Below are positions 24,440 through 30,533 of a stretch of DNA of 31,568 bases, one piece after another. How positions within the stretch are numbered: the stretch's first letter is position 1; the number at the start of each line of letters is the position of its first letter. The DNA comes from Verrucomicrobiota bacterium. GTDB taxonomy: Bacteria; Verrucomicrobiota; Verrucomicrobiia; Opitutales; Opitutaceae. The stretch covers positions 1-31,568 of the forward strand of contig JAEZUE010000005.1 of NCBI GenBank assembly GCA_023443455.1. The letters are read 5' to 3'. Under the pieces are notes generated by a model. That model did not search any database. It was not told the DNA's origin and saw only the letters and a list, made by a program, of their open reading frames with translations. The position numbers and the translations under genes were made by a program.

Positions 24440-25345
24440 CTACCGACGCGGCTTCGGCTCCCAACCCGTGAGCAGCCACACCGCGCCGAGGCCGGTGTAG
24501 AGCGCGATGATGCCGGCGGTTTCGTGCAACGCGTGGTAGTGGCCGGGGAAGCGTGGCGCGAGCAGCACGATCGCGGCGATGCGCAGCAGGTTGGTGGTGA
24601 AGGCGAACAACAGGCCCAACGCGAGCAGCCCGGGAAACTTCCACCAACGCGCGCGCCGGTAGAGCAGGCACACGGTGCCGAGCAGCAGCGCCGACGAGAT
24701 GAGCCCGAACCCGTTGCACTCCGTCTCGACGACGAAGGTGCCGTGGAGGTTCACCAGCCAGAGCTGCACGTCGGGGTTGGCCACGATCCGCAACTCGGAG
24801 GCGAGGCCGAACGACTGGAGCAGGCGCACCGACTCGACGCCGGCCATCTTGCGCAGCGGCCAGTCGAGAATGGGGAACGCCAGTACGAAGAGGATGACCA
24901 GCCCGAACGCCGCGAGCAGGGGGATGGTGCGGCGCAGCGCTTGGCGTCCGAAGGCGACCTGCACGGCGCCGGCGGTGGCCGCGACGAGGCCGGCGAGCAC
25001 GAGCAGCGGTGTCTTCAGAAAGAACGCACCGGCCACGCACGCGTAGGCCGAGAGCAGGCAGGCGAGCCCGAGGTTGTCGAGATGGAGCCGGAGCCGCAGG
25101 GCGGAGCGGCGTTCCCAGGCGATCCACAGTCCGGCCAGCAGGGTGATGAAGAACGACTGCTTGAGCTGCTCGCGCGCGAAGGTCTGCGCCGTCAACCAAG
25201 AGGCCACCGGCCAGAACGCGAGCGCCGTGAGGGCCAGCAGGCTACCCGCCAGCCAACGTTCGCGCAGCGGCGCGGCGGGAGTGGTGGTGGGAGTTTTGGC
25301 TGGGTCGTCCGGCATCGGCGGCATGGGACCGCGCGCAGCGTGCAT
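24440..25345 (-). CDS. Exosortase/archaeosortase family transpeptidase
   Basis: A 301-residue polytopic inner-membrane cysteine protease/transpeptidase that would process proteins carrying a PEP-CTERM-type C-terminal sorting signal. About eight transmembrane segments are visible. The catalytic triad residues of the family are present in order: C210 in 'VVETECNGFGLISSALLLG', R255 in 'FAFTTNLLRIAAIVLL', and H274 in 'HYHALHETAGIIALYTGLG'. The N-terminal ~25 residues are Pro/Thr-rich and hydrophilic. ATG 25345 was used; ATGs at 25324 and 25315 are alternatives. I see no protein with a PEP-CTERM tail and no exopolysaccharide cluster immediately beside it, so its substrates must be elsewhere. It is convergent with metY and divergent from the small gene at 25451. 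Confidence 0.88.
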   Translation of the reverse strand: MHAARGPMPPMPDDPAKTPTTTPAAPLRERWLAGSLLALTALAFWPVASWLTAQTFAREQLKQSFFITLLAGLWIAWERRSALRLRLHLDNLGLACLLSAYACVAGAFFLKTPLLVLAGLVAATAGAVQVAFGRQALRRTIPLLAAFGLVILFVLAFPILDWPLRKMAGVESVRLLQSFGLASELRIVANPDVQLWLVNLHGTFVVETECNGFGLISSALLLGTVCLLYRRARWWKFPGLLALGLLFAFTTNLLRIAAIVLLAPRFPGHYHALHETAGIIALYTGLGAVWLLTGWEPKPRR

Positions 25346-25450
25346 GGTTCACCCAACGCGGTCGAGCGGGGAAGGCGCGGCGCATGGAACCTCTGCTGGG
25401 TGCGGTTAAGATAAGGTTGAACCAAGTCCGCCGCGGGGTTCACTGGCCGC

Positions 25451-25618
25451 ATGACCATTGTGATCGCAAAACCGAGCGCTGCCGAAGTGCAGAAGGAGAT
25501 TCGCGTCATGAAGCGCTCGGCGGCTGAGTTGCGGAAGTCGCCCGAGGATCTGCGCGCGTTTCTGCGGAAGCACGGATTCATCACGAAGGATAACAAGCTC
25601 CACAAACGTTATCGGTGA
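25451..25618 (+). CDS. Small basic protein, candidate antitoxin of a two-gene cassette
   Basis: A 55-residue protein. Its middle is an amphipathic helix ('AEVQKEIRVMKRSAAELRKS') and it ends 'FLRKHGFITKDNKLHKRYR'. The C-terminal pattern FL-x-x-x-G-F/I-L/T-x-x-x-K-L-x-x-x-Y is one I associate with small proteins preceding 'DYDWLG' ART-like genes, but I know of no characterised member. Its TGA stop (25616-25618) overlaps the ATG of the next gene (25618-25620) by one base, a strong sign of translational coupling. Base composition is noticeably less GC-rich than that of neighbouring genes. Start: ATG 25451. An antitoxin or regulator role is inferred from size, order and overlap. Confidence 0.6.
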   Translation: MTIVIAKPSAAEVQKEIRVMKRSAAELRKSPEDLRAFLRKHGFITKDNKLHKRYR

Positions 25619-26061
25619 TGTACGCCTCCGCTTTCGTCCTCGGCTTCCACGGTTGCGACGAAGAAGTCGGCGAAGCGGTGCTTTCGGGACAGGTAGGGCT
25701 CAAGCCGAGCACCAATGACTACGATTGGCTCGGGCATGGCGTCTATTTCTGGGAGAATAGTCCGAAACGGGCCATGGCGTGGGCGCAGTATGTCCACGCG
25801 AACCCACGGTTGTTTCGGACGAAGATCAATCGGCCGTTCGTGGTTGGCGCGGTGATCAACTTCGTACATGCGCTTCGCGCAGGTGCCGATGCGGACGGAA
25901 GGGGAGATCGATCGCAGGTACCGTTTGACTCGGTGCGCGGCGCTTTTTCTGAAGGGAAGCCACTCTACACCGACGCCAGAATCATGGCTCAAACGCACAT
26001 TCAGCTCTGTGTGCGGAACCCCAAATCGATTCGCGGGTATTTCCGGCCGATCGTCGGCTGA
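25618..26061 (+). CDS. ADP-ribosyltransferase-like protein, probable toxin, possibly internally deleted
   Basis: A 147-residue protein with 'VLGFHGCDEEVGEAVLSG' (H11), then 'PSTNDYDWLGHGVYFWENS' (Y43) with 'RAMAWA', and near the end 'PFDSVRGAFSEGKPLY' and 'THIQLCVRNPKSIRGYF'. The HG plus G-x-YF spacing resembles the H and Y elements of the H-Y-E/Q ADP-ribosyltransferase fold. The late Gln of 'THIQ' could be the third residue. From memory, relatives run near 200 residues, with an extra ~50-60 residue segment between the 'VVGAV' and 'INFVH' blocks, which are fused directly here. This may be a deletion derivative. The gene is coupled to the upstream small gene by a TGATG overlap and ends 12 bp from convergent queE. 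GC content is lower than in surrounding genes, suggesting transfer. Toxin function is inference. Confidence 0.6.
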   Translation: MYASAFVLGFHGCDEEVGEAVLSGQVGLKPSTNDYDWLGHGVYFWENSPKRAMAWAQYVHANPRLFRTKINRPFVVGAVINFVHALRAGADADGRGDRSQVPFDSVRGAFSEGKPLYTDARIMAQTHIQLCVRNPKSIRGYFRPIVG

Positions 26062-26073
26062 TGTGGTACTTCC

Positions 26074-26769
26074 TTACACTCCGCGCCGGTTGCCGAACCA
26101 GTCGATGTGCAGCCGGGGGGCGAAACGGTAGCCGCGGTCGCGACAGAGACCGGTGAGCCAAGCGGTGCGGGCGGCGAGCTCCTCCTTGGTGCGGCCTTCC
26201 GGCATGAGCAGCACCTTGTGCTTCGGGGGCTGGGTCGGCAGTTGGCCGAGCAACGTTTCGATCTCGGCGACGTCGGCCTCGTCGGCCACGACGAACTTCA
26301 ACTGGTAGCTGTAGCCAACCATCCATTGCGCAACCACTTCCGGTTGCCAGCGGTGGGCCTCGTGCCGCTCGTTCCAGCCGGGGCCGAACTGCGCGGGCGG
26401 CGGGGTGGAGTTGCGCAGCTTCGGGCTGAGCGAGGCGAGGTCGCAGGCGATGCCGTTGGGCAGGATGGTGGCGGCGGTCTCGATCGTGATGTGCTTGCCC
26501 GCGGCGTGCAGCGCGGAGGCGAACTCGGGCAGGTGGGGCGCGATCATCGGTTCGCCACCGGTGAGCACGACATGCTGGGCCGGGTGGCGCAGGACCTCGG
26601 CGACGACCTTGGCGACGTTTTTCTGCACGCCGTCGGGGTGCGACGAGGCGTAGGGAGTATCGCACCACGTGCAGCGCAGGTTGCAGCCCGACGTGCGCAC
26701 GAACACCGACGGCACGCCCGCCAGTTCACCTTCGCCTTGGAGCGAGAAGAAGATTTCGGAGATCAGCAT
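26074..26769 (-). CDS. queE: 7-carboxy-7-deazaguanine synthase (radical SAM)
   Basis: A 231-residue QueE, converting 6-carboxy-tetrahydropterin to 7-carboxy-7-deazaguanine in queuosine precursor synthesis. The N-terminus 'ISEIFFSLQGEGELAGVPSVFVRTSGCNLRC' is diagnostic. The radical SAM cysteines are C29, C33 and C36 in 'CNLRCTWCDT', the CX3CX2C form usual for this enzyme. 'VVLTGGEPMIAPHL' is the SAM-contact GGE motif. 'DLASLSPKLRNSTP' and the long middle segment ('GWNERHEAHRWQPEVVAQW') fit the larger QueE subgroup. 'HKVLLMPEGRTKEEL' and 'APRLHIDWFGNRRGV' close the protein. ATG 26769. It lies downstream of queC on the same strand, separated by a secreted hypothetical gene and a repeat. Confidence 0.95.
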   Translation of the reverse strand: MLISEIFFSLQGEGELAGVPSVFVRTSGCNLRCTWCDTPYASSHPDGVQKNVAKVVAEVLRHPAQHVVLTGGEPMIAPHLPEFASALHAAGKHITIETAATILPNGIACDLASLSPKLRNSTPPPAQFGPGWNERHEAHRWQPEVVAQWMVGYSYQLKFVVADEADVAEIETLLGQLPTQPPKHKVLLMPEGRTKEELAARTAWLTGLCRDRGYRFAPRLHIDWFGNRRGV

Positions 26770-26798
26770 GGATCCGGATGGGGCGGTTCGGACGGAGA

Positions 26799-26897
26799 GG
26801 AACCACTAATGCGCACTAATTGGCACCAATGGTTCGGAATCCTTATGCTCAGCGATTTTTGCCGGATCAGTGTCCATTAGTGTGAATTAGTGGTTCC
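26799..26897. repeat. CACTAAT-type imperfect inverted repeat overlapping a gene end
   Basis: The outer 12 bases, GGAACCACTAAT (26799-26810) and ATTAGTGGTTCC (26886-26897), are perfect inverted arms. Complementarity continues with few mismatches to 26826 and 26870, enclosing a 43-base loop. Each arm contains CACTAAT twice, spaced 11 bp. The element lies upstream of queE, and its right arm covers the last codons and stop codon of the hypothetical gene ending at 26877. Similar 'CACTAATGGACACTAAT' repeats are, as I recall, widespread in Verrucomicrobiota. Confidence 0.8.
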
Positions 26898-27392
26898 CAA
26901 TTCCGACGTCGTGTCAGGCGGCGGAGCGCCGCTCTCGGTCTTGACGACGAAGGCGGCGGGCGTGCATTGGATCTGGTGCCATTCGCCCTGGTCGTCCTGG
27001 ACTCTCGTGGTGCCGTTGAGTGTGTAGCGTCCGGGGCCGAGCTTTGTGCTTAACGGCCACCCGTACCGAAGACGCACGGGTGCCTCCGTACCGAGGCTGG
27101 CCTCCTCCGCGGAGAAATAGTCATGCAGCGGCATGTAGACCGGAGAAACTTCGTTGCCCGTTTCATCGACCAGTTTGAAGACGATTCGGCCCGCCCAGAT
27201 CGGGCGATTCGCATTCCGGATGAATCGGTAGGTGAGCGCTGTTTGGCCGGAGTTGGCCAATTCGATCTCGGGCGACAGGGACGAGTTGGCAGGCGACAGT
27301 GAAACTGCTTCCGGCATGACGATCCGTACGGATGGGAGATTGGCGGCGGCTGCGAAGCACGGAAGCAGGAGAGACAGGATGAGTGCTTTCAT
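26877..27392 (-). CDS. Secreted hypothetical protein between queC and queE
   Basis: A 171-residue exported protein of unknown function. Signal peptide: 'MKALILSLLLPCFAAAANLP' (cleavage around residue 17-19). The mature part looks like a beta-sandwich, with 'SPEIELANSGQTALTYRFI' and 'WAGRIVFKLVDETGNEVSP'. It ends with a strand pattern common to intracellular-proteinase-inhibitor/DUF-type Ig-like domains ('LGPGRYTLNGTTRVQDDQGEW'). No family was assigned with confidence. ATG 27392 gives the signal peptide; the longer frame to 27596 overlaps queC. It starts 19 bp after the queC stop, so it is probably cotranscribed with queC. The C-terminal 'GTTNSH' and the TAA come from the adjacent repeat (26799-26897), so the original end may have been altered. 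Confidence 0.65.
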   Translation of the reverse strand: MKALILSLLLPCFAAAANLPSVRIVMPEAVSLSPANSSLSPEIELANSGQTALTYRFIRNANRPIWAGRIVFKLVDETGNEVSPVYMPLHDYFSAEEASLGTEAPVRLRYGWPLSTKLGPGRYTLNGTTRVQDDQGEWHQIQCTPAAFVVKTESGAPPPDTTSELGTTNSH

Positions 27393-27411
27393 CGGTGTCG
27401 ATTGGCGCAGG

Positions 27412-28107
27412 TCAGAGGTTTCCGGTTCTCGGCTTCGGCGGCAGCGGGCCGTGGTCGGCGTAGTCGGTGGGATCGGGGAGCCCGGCGAGCAGGAAGGCTT
27501 CGCGGCGTTCGACGCAGGTGCCACATTTGCCGCAGTGGATCTCGCCGCCGACGTAGCAGGACCACGTGCGGCCGAAGTCGACGCCGAGCTTTGCACCCTC
27601 GGTCACGATCTGACCCTTGGTCATGGCGATGAAGGGGCGGAGCAGCTGCACCTCGGCGTAGGTGCCGAAGCGGAGGGCGTCGCCCATCGCGCGCATGAAA
27701 TCTTCGCGGCAGTCGGGGTAGATCGCGTGGTCGCCGGAGTGGGCGGCGATGACGAGTCCCTCGGCACCGAGGCTCTCGGCCAGCCCGCCGGCGGCGGCGA
27801 GCATGATGCCGTTGCGGAAAGGCACGACGGTCTGGCGCATCGTCTTGTCCTCGTAGTGGCCTTCCGGTACGGCGCCGCCGGAGCGGAGCAGGTCGGAGGT
27901 GAAGTGCCGCGCGATGAACTCGAGCGGGATGATCGTGTGCGGCGCGCCGAGCCGGCGGGCGTGTTCGGCGGCGAAGGGCAGCTCGCGGGCATTGTGCTTC
28001 GAGCCGTAGTCGAAACTCACGACGGCGGCGACGGTGTGGGTGCGCGCGGCCCAGTGGAGGGCCGCCACCGAATCCATGCCGCCACTGCACAGGACGATGA
28101 CCTTCAT
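27412..28107 (-). CDS. queC: 7-cyano-7-deazaguanine synthase
   Basis: A 231-residue QueC, the ATP-dependent enzyme that converts 7-carboxy-7-deazaguanine to preQ0. The PP-loop is 'CSGGMDS' at residues 7-13. Other family blocks: 'VVSFDYGSKHNARELPFA', 'VPFRNGIMLAAAGGLAE', 'VIAAHSGDHAIYPDCREDF', and 'TWSCYVGGEIHCGKCGTCVERREAF' with zinc ligands C184, C192, C195 and C198. ATG 28107; the open frame further upstream overlaps the glycosyltransferase gene and is not needed. QueC and QueE act in consecutive steps and lie on the same strand. QueD, QueF and Tgt are not in the window, and no preQ1 riboswitch was recognised upstream. Confidence 0.96.
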   Translation of the reverse strand: MKVIVLCSGGMDSVAALHWAARTHTVAAVVSFDYGSKHNARELPFAAEHARRLGAPHTIIPLEFIARHFTSDLLRSGGAVPEGHYEDKTMRQTVVPFRNGIMLAAAGGLAESLGAEGLVIAAHSGDHAIYPDCREDFMRAMGDALRFGTYAEVQLLRPFIAMTKGQIVTEGAKLGVDFGRTWSCYVGGEIHCGKCGTCVERREAFLLAGLPDPTDYADHGPLPPKPRTGNL

Positions 28108-28163
28108 GTTGGCGCGCAACGTAAGGGCCGGCGGGCGCTCGGCCAGAGAAAATGCGGCCGGGC

Positions 28164-29165
28164 TCAGTCGCGGGGGGCGGGCAGCGAGGACACGAACCGG
28201 TCGGAGGGGAGCGGGCCGAGCAGGGCCTGCCATCGTTCGATCTCGAGGCCGAATTGGAAATCCTGCCAGCGGTCGGGCAGGTCGTGGGGTTGGCGACGGA
28301 ACTCGGCGAGGAAGAGCAGGACCTTGATCACTTCGATCCGGTCGAAGTCGCGGGGATCTTGCCAATGGCGACGCAGGAATTCGACTGCCCAGGGGATGCC
28401 GTTGACCACGCGGTCGACCCGATGGGCGAAGGCGCGATTGAGCCGGAGAAACTCTTCGCGCCAGCGGTGGGCGAGGCGGCGGGAGTTGAACTCGTCGTGG
28501 AGCTTGCGGCCCGGCGAGGCGCTGACGTGGTGGAGTATCCGGCTGTGCAGTGCGACGTGGCAGGAGTAGCCGAGCGCCCGGGCACGAAAACAGAGATCGA
28601 CATCTTCGCCGCCGTTGCGGAAGCCCTCGTCGAAGCCGCGCAGGCGCAAAAAGAGGTCGCGCGGCACGAGCATGCAGGCGGCGGTCACGGCGGCGGTCTC
28701 ACGGCTGCCCCAGGGGGCCCAGAGCCAGTGGTTCGATTTGTCGTGGGCGGGTTTGCCCGTGAGGCCGAACTGGAAGCCGATATGGTCGAGCTCGCCGGTG
28801 GCGGCGCGAAACTGCACGTTGCCGACGATGCCCGCCCGACGCTTGCGGCGCAGGACCGAGAGCATGGGCTGCAGCCACCCGCGGGTGAGTACCAGGTCGC
28901 TGTTGAGCAGTGCGAGCACGTCGCCGGTGGCCGAGGCGGCGCCGCGGTTGTTGGTGCCGGCGTAGCCGAGATTGCGCTCGTTGAGGATGAGGCGAAACGG
29001 CGTGTCCAATGTCCGGATCCAATCGCGGGTGCCGTCGGTGCTGCCGTCGTCGACAAGGATGATCTCGTGGTCGAGCCCCCGGGGCATGGTCGCCTGCAAC
29101 GACTCGAGGCATGGCCTGGTGAGATCGAGTCGGTTGTAGAGCGGAATGATGAACGAAACCTTCAC
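28164..29165 (-). CDS. Family 2 glycosyltransferase (rhamnosyltransferase-like)
   Basis: A 333-residue GT2 enzyme transferring a sugar from a nucleotide donor, probably during surface polysaccharide assembly at the cytoplasmic membrane face. GT-A signatures: 'VSFIIPLYNRLDLTRPCLESL', 'HEIILVDDGSTDGTRDW', 'NLGYAGTNNRGAASATGDVLALLNSDLVL' (the NSD replacing the usual DxD), and 'GFDEGFRNGGEDVDLCFRARALGY' with the catalytic-base-type ED motif. The pattern is close to the COG1216/WbbL-like group, which often uses dTDP-rhamnose. That fits the rfbA and rfbB genes upstream on the same strand, but the donor is not provable here. The start is GTG 29165, immediately before the first beta strand; no ATG is usable nearby. 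The 240-bp upstream spacer holds two palindromes. Confidence 0.88.
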   Translation of the reverse strand: MKVSFIIPLYNRLDLTRPCLESLQATMPRGLDHEIILVDDGSTDGTRDWIRTLDTPFRLILNERNLGYAGTNNRGAASATGDVLALLNSDLVLTRGWLQPMLSVLRRKRRAGIVGNVQFRAATGELDHIGFQFGLTGKPAHDKSNHWLWAPWGSRETAAVTAACMLVPRDLFLRLRGFDEGFRNGGEDVDLCFRARALGYSCHVALHSRILHHVSASPGRKLHDEFNSRRLAHRWREEFLRLNRAFAHRVDRVVNGIPWAVEFLRRHWQDPRDFDRIEVIKVLLFLAEFRRQPHDLPDRWQDFQFGLEIERWQALLGPLPSDRFVSSLPAPRD

Positions 29166-29255
29166 GCGGGGACGAGGGCTGCGCTCGGAGCAAACGGGAC
29201 GCGCGGGCGCAGGGCGAGCCCGGAGGCGTGTGTTGATGGCGGTTCCGGGCCGACT

Positions 29256-29283
29256 AAAATTTGTTCCGATCGGAACAAATTTT
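29256..29283. repeat. Perfect 28-bp palindrome, TGTTCCGATCGGAACA core
   Basis: The 14-base halves are exact reverse complements around 29269/29270, with AAAATT/AATTTT outer arms. It is a variant of the core at 21999 in which two C-G pairs became T-A pairs symmetrically. It lies 91 bp upstream of the glycosyltransferase GTG. Confidence 0.95.
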
Positions 29284-29344
29284 CGTCGTCGTCGGCTTCT
29301 CGGCGAGGGCCAGCGCGGCGGCCGGAGCTTGGGCGGAGAAGGTT

Positions 29345-29390
29345 GAAAGCACATTTTGATGTCCCGACCGGGACATCAAAACGTGCTTTC
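29345..29390. repeat. 46-bp near-perfect palindrome, TGTCCCGACCGGGACA core
   Basis: The 23-base halves pair around 29367/29368 with only two mismatches: the central A-C and 29353/29382. The outer arms begin GAAAGCAC and end GTGCTTTC. It starts 15 bp downstream of the rfbA stop (minus strand) and could act as a bidirectional transcript end, although no clear T tract follows. It is the third copy of the TGTYCCGAYCGGRACA family. Confidence 0.92.
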
Positions 29391-29405
29391 GGGCACGGGT
29401 GGCGG

Positions 29406-30344
29406 TCAGGGTTTGTCGCTGGCGAGCAGGCGCTTGAGGTAGGCGCCGTAGGAGGACTTGCCGAGGGCGACGATCTGGCGTTCGAGGCCGGCGCGGTCGA
29501 TCCAGCCTTGGGTGAAGGCGATCTCTTCGAGGCAGGCGATTTTGAGGCCTTGGCGGGCTTCGATGACGCGGACGAAATCGCCGGCGTCGAGCAGCGAGGC
29601 GTGGGTGCCGGTGTCGAGCCAGGCCGTGCCGCGGCCGAGGATCTCCACCTGCAGCGTGCCGGCTTCCAGGTAGAGGCGGTTGAGGTCGGTGATCTCGAGC
29701 TCGCCGCGCGGCGAGGGCTTCAGGTCGCGGGCGAGGGCGACGACCTTGTTGTCGTAGAAGTAGAGACCGGGGACGGCGTAGTTGGACTTCGGTTTCTGCG
29801 GCTTCTCCTCGATGGAGATGGCCCGGCCGGACCGGCCGAACTCGACCACGCCGTAGGCCTGCGGCTCGGCGACATGGTAGCCGAAGATCGTGGCGCCGGA
29901 GGTGCGGGCGTTGGCCGCCTGCAAGGAATCGGCGAGGTCGTGGCCGTAGAAGAGATTGTCGCCGAGCACGAGCGCGGCGGGGGCGTCGCCGATGAAGTCG
30001 GCGCCGATCTGGAAGGCTTGGGCAAGGCCCTCGGGTCGGGGTTGCTCGGCGTATTCGAGGTGGAGGCCGAACTGGGAACCGTCGCCGAAGAGGCGTTGGA
30101 AGAGCGGCAGATCCTGCGGGGTGGAGATGATCAGGATGTCGCGGATGCCGGCGAGCATCAGCACCGACAGCGGGTAGTAGATCATCGGTTTGTCGTAGAC
30201 CGGCATGAGCTGTTTGCTCACGGCGATGGTCAACGGGTAGAGCCGGGTGCCGGAGCCGCCGGCCAAGACGATCCCGCGACGCGGGTTCGTCTTGGCCGAG
30301 GGAGTGAGGGAACGGGGGAGTGAGGGAGAAAGGGACGGGGCCAT
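29406..30344 (-). CDS. rfbA: Glucose-1-phosphate thymidylyltransferase
   Basis: A 312-residue RfbA, which makes dTDP-glucose from glucose 1-phosphate and dTTP as the first step to dTDP-rhamnose. Signatures: 'GIVLAGGSGTRLYPLTIAVSKQLMPVYDKPMIYYPLSVLMLAGI', described here as the nucleotide-binding loop and following helix, 'LVLGDNLFYGHDL', 'YGVVEFGRSGRAISIEEKP', 'AVPGLYFYDNKVV', 'RGELEITDLNRLYLEAG', and 'GRGTAWLDTGTHASLLDAG'. The conserved protein begins only at 'RRGIVLAGG'. The preceding ~20 residues ('SPSLPRSLTPSAKTNP') are encoded by a pyrimidine-rich repeat also present in rfbB. ATG 30344 was chosen; an ATG at 30467 would add 41 repeat-rich residues. The native start may have been displaced by the repeat. 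It lies 180 bp downstream of rfbB. Confidence 0.95.
   Translation of the reverse strand: MAPSLSPSLPRSLTPSAKTNPRRGIVLAGGSGTRLYPLTIAVSKQLMPVYDKPMIYYPLSVLMLAGIRDILIISTPQDLPLFQRLFGDGSQFGLHLEYAEQPRPEGLAQAFQIGADFIGDAPAALVLGDNLFYGHDLADSLQAANARTSGATIFGYHVAEPQAYGVVEFGRSGRAISIEEKPQKPKSNYAVPGLYFYDNKVVALARDLKPSPRGELEITDLNRLYLEAGTLQVEILGRGTAWLDTGTHASLLDAGDFVRVIEARQGLKIACLEEIAFTQGWIDRAGLERQIVALGKSSYGAYLKRLLASDKP
30298..30339 (-). repeat. CTCACTCCC pyrimidine-rich repeat inside rfbA 5' coding region
   Basis: On the coding strand this tract reads as clustered CCCTCACTCCC units and encodes S-L-P-R-S-L-T-P-S in RfbA. A stretch of 28 bases matches the rfbB copy with about three differences. Similar but more degenerate pieces continue upstream to about 30394. 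Confidence 0.8.
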
Positions 30345-30501
30345 GGCGAGGAGTGAGGGGAAATTCGTGACGGAGGGAGAGAGGGAGTGCGGAGGCTGAG
30401 CGACTGCTGCAATGAGGAGGAAAGGATCAGCGGAACGGCTTGGTTGGCGTAAAGCCCGGCCCGCCATCCCGAGTATGGAACTTAGGCGTCAGACACGCTC
30501 G

Positions 30502-30533
30502 CATTCCCTCAATCCCTTATTCCCTCATCCCTG
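30502..30533 (+). repeat. CCCTCA pyrimidine repeat at the rfbB stop codon (opposite orientation)
   Basis: The plus strand reads CATTCCCTCAATCCCTTATTCCCTCATCCC-type units, which is the reverse orientation relative to the copies in rfbA and rfbB. On the rfbB strand it reads as GGGATGAGGGAAT and supplies the final Gly codon and the TGA stop. Confidence 0.7.

Noticed and set aside
25346..25450. Promoter-like A/T-richer segment (GGTTAAGATAAGG) before the small coupled gene
   Set aside because: It may hold the promoter of the two-gene cassette, but no pair of hexamers at proper spacing could be defended.
28108..28163. Possible preQ1 riboswitch upstream of queC
   Set aside because: The spacer is only about 55 bases, and I find no preQ1-type hairpin with A-rich tail.
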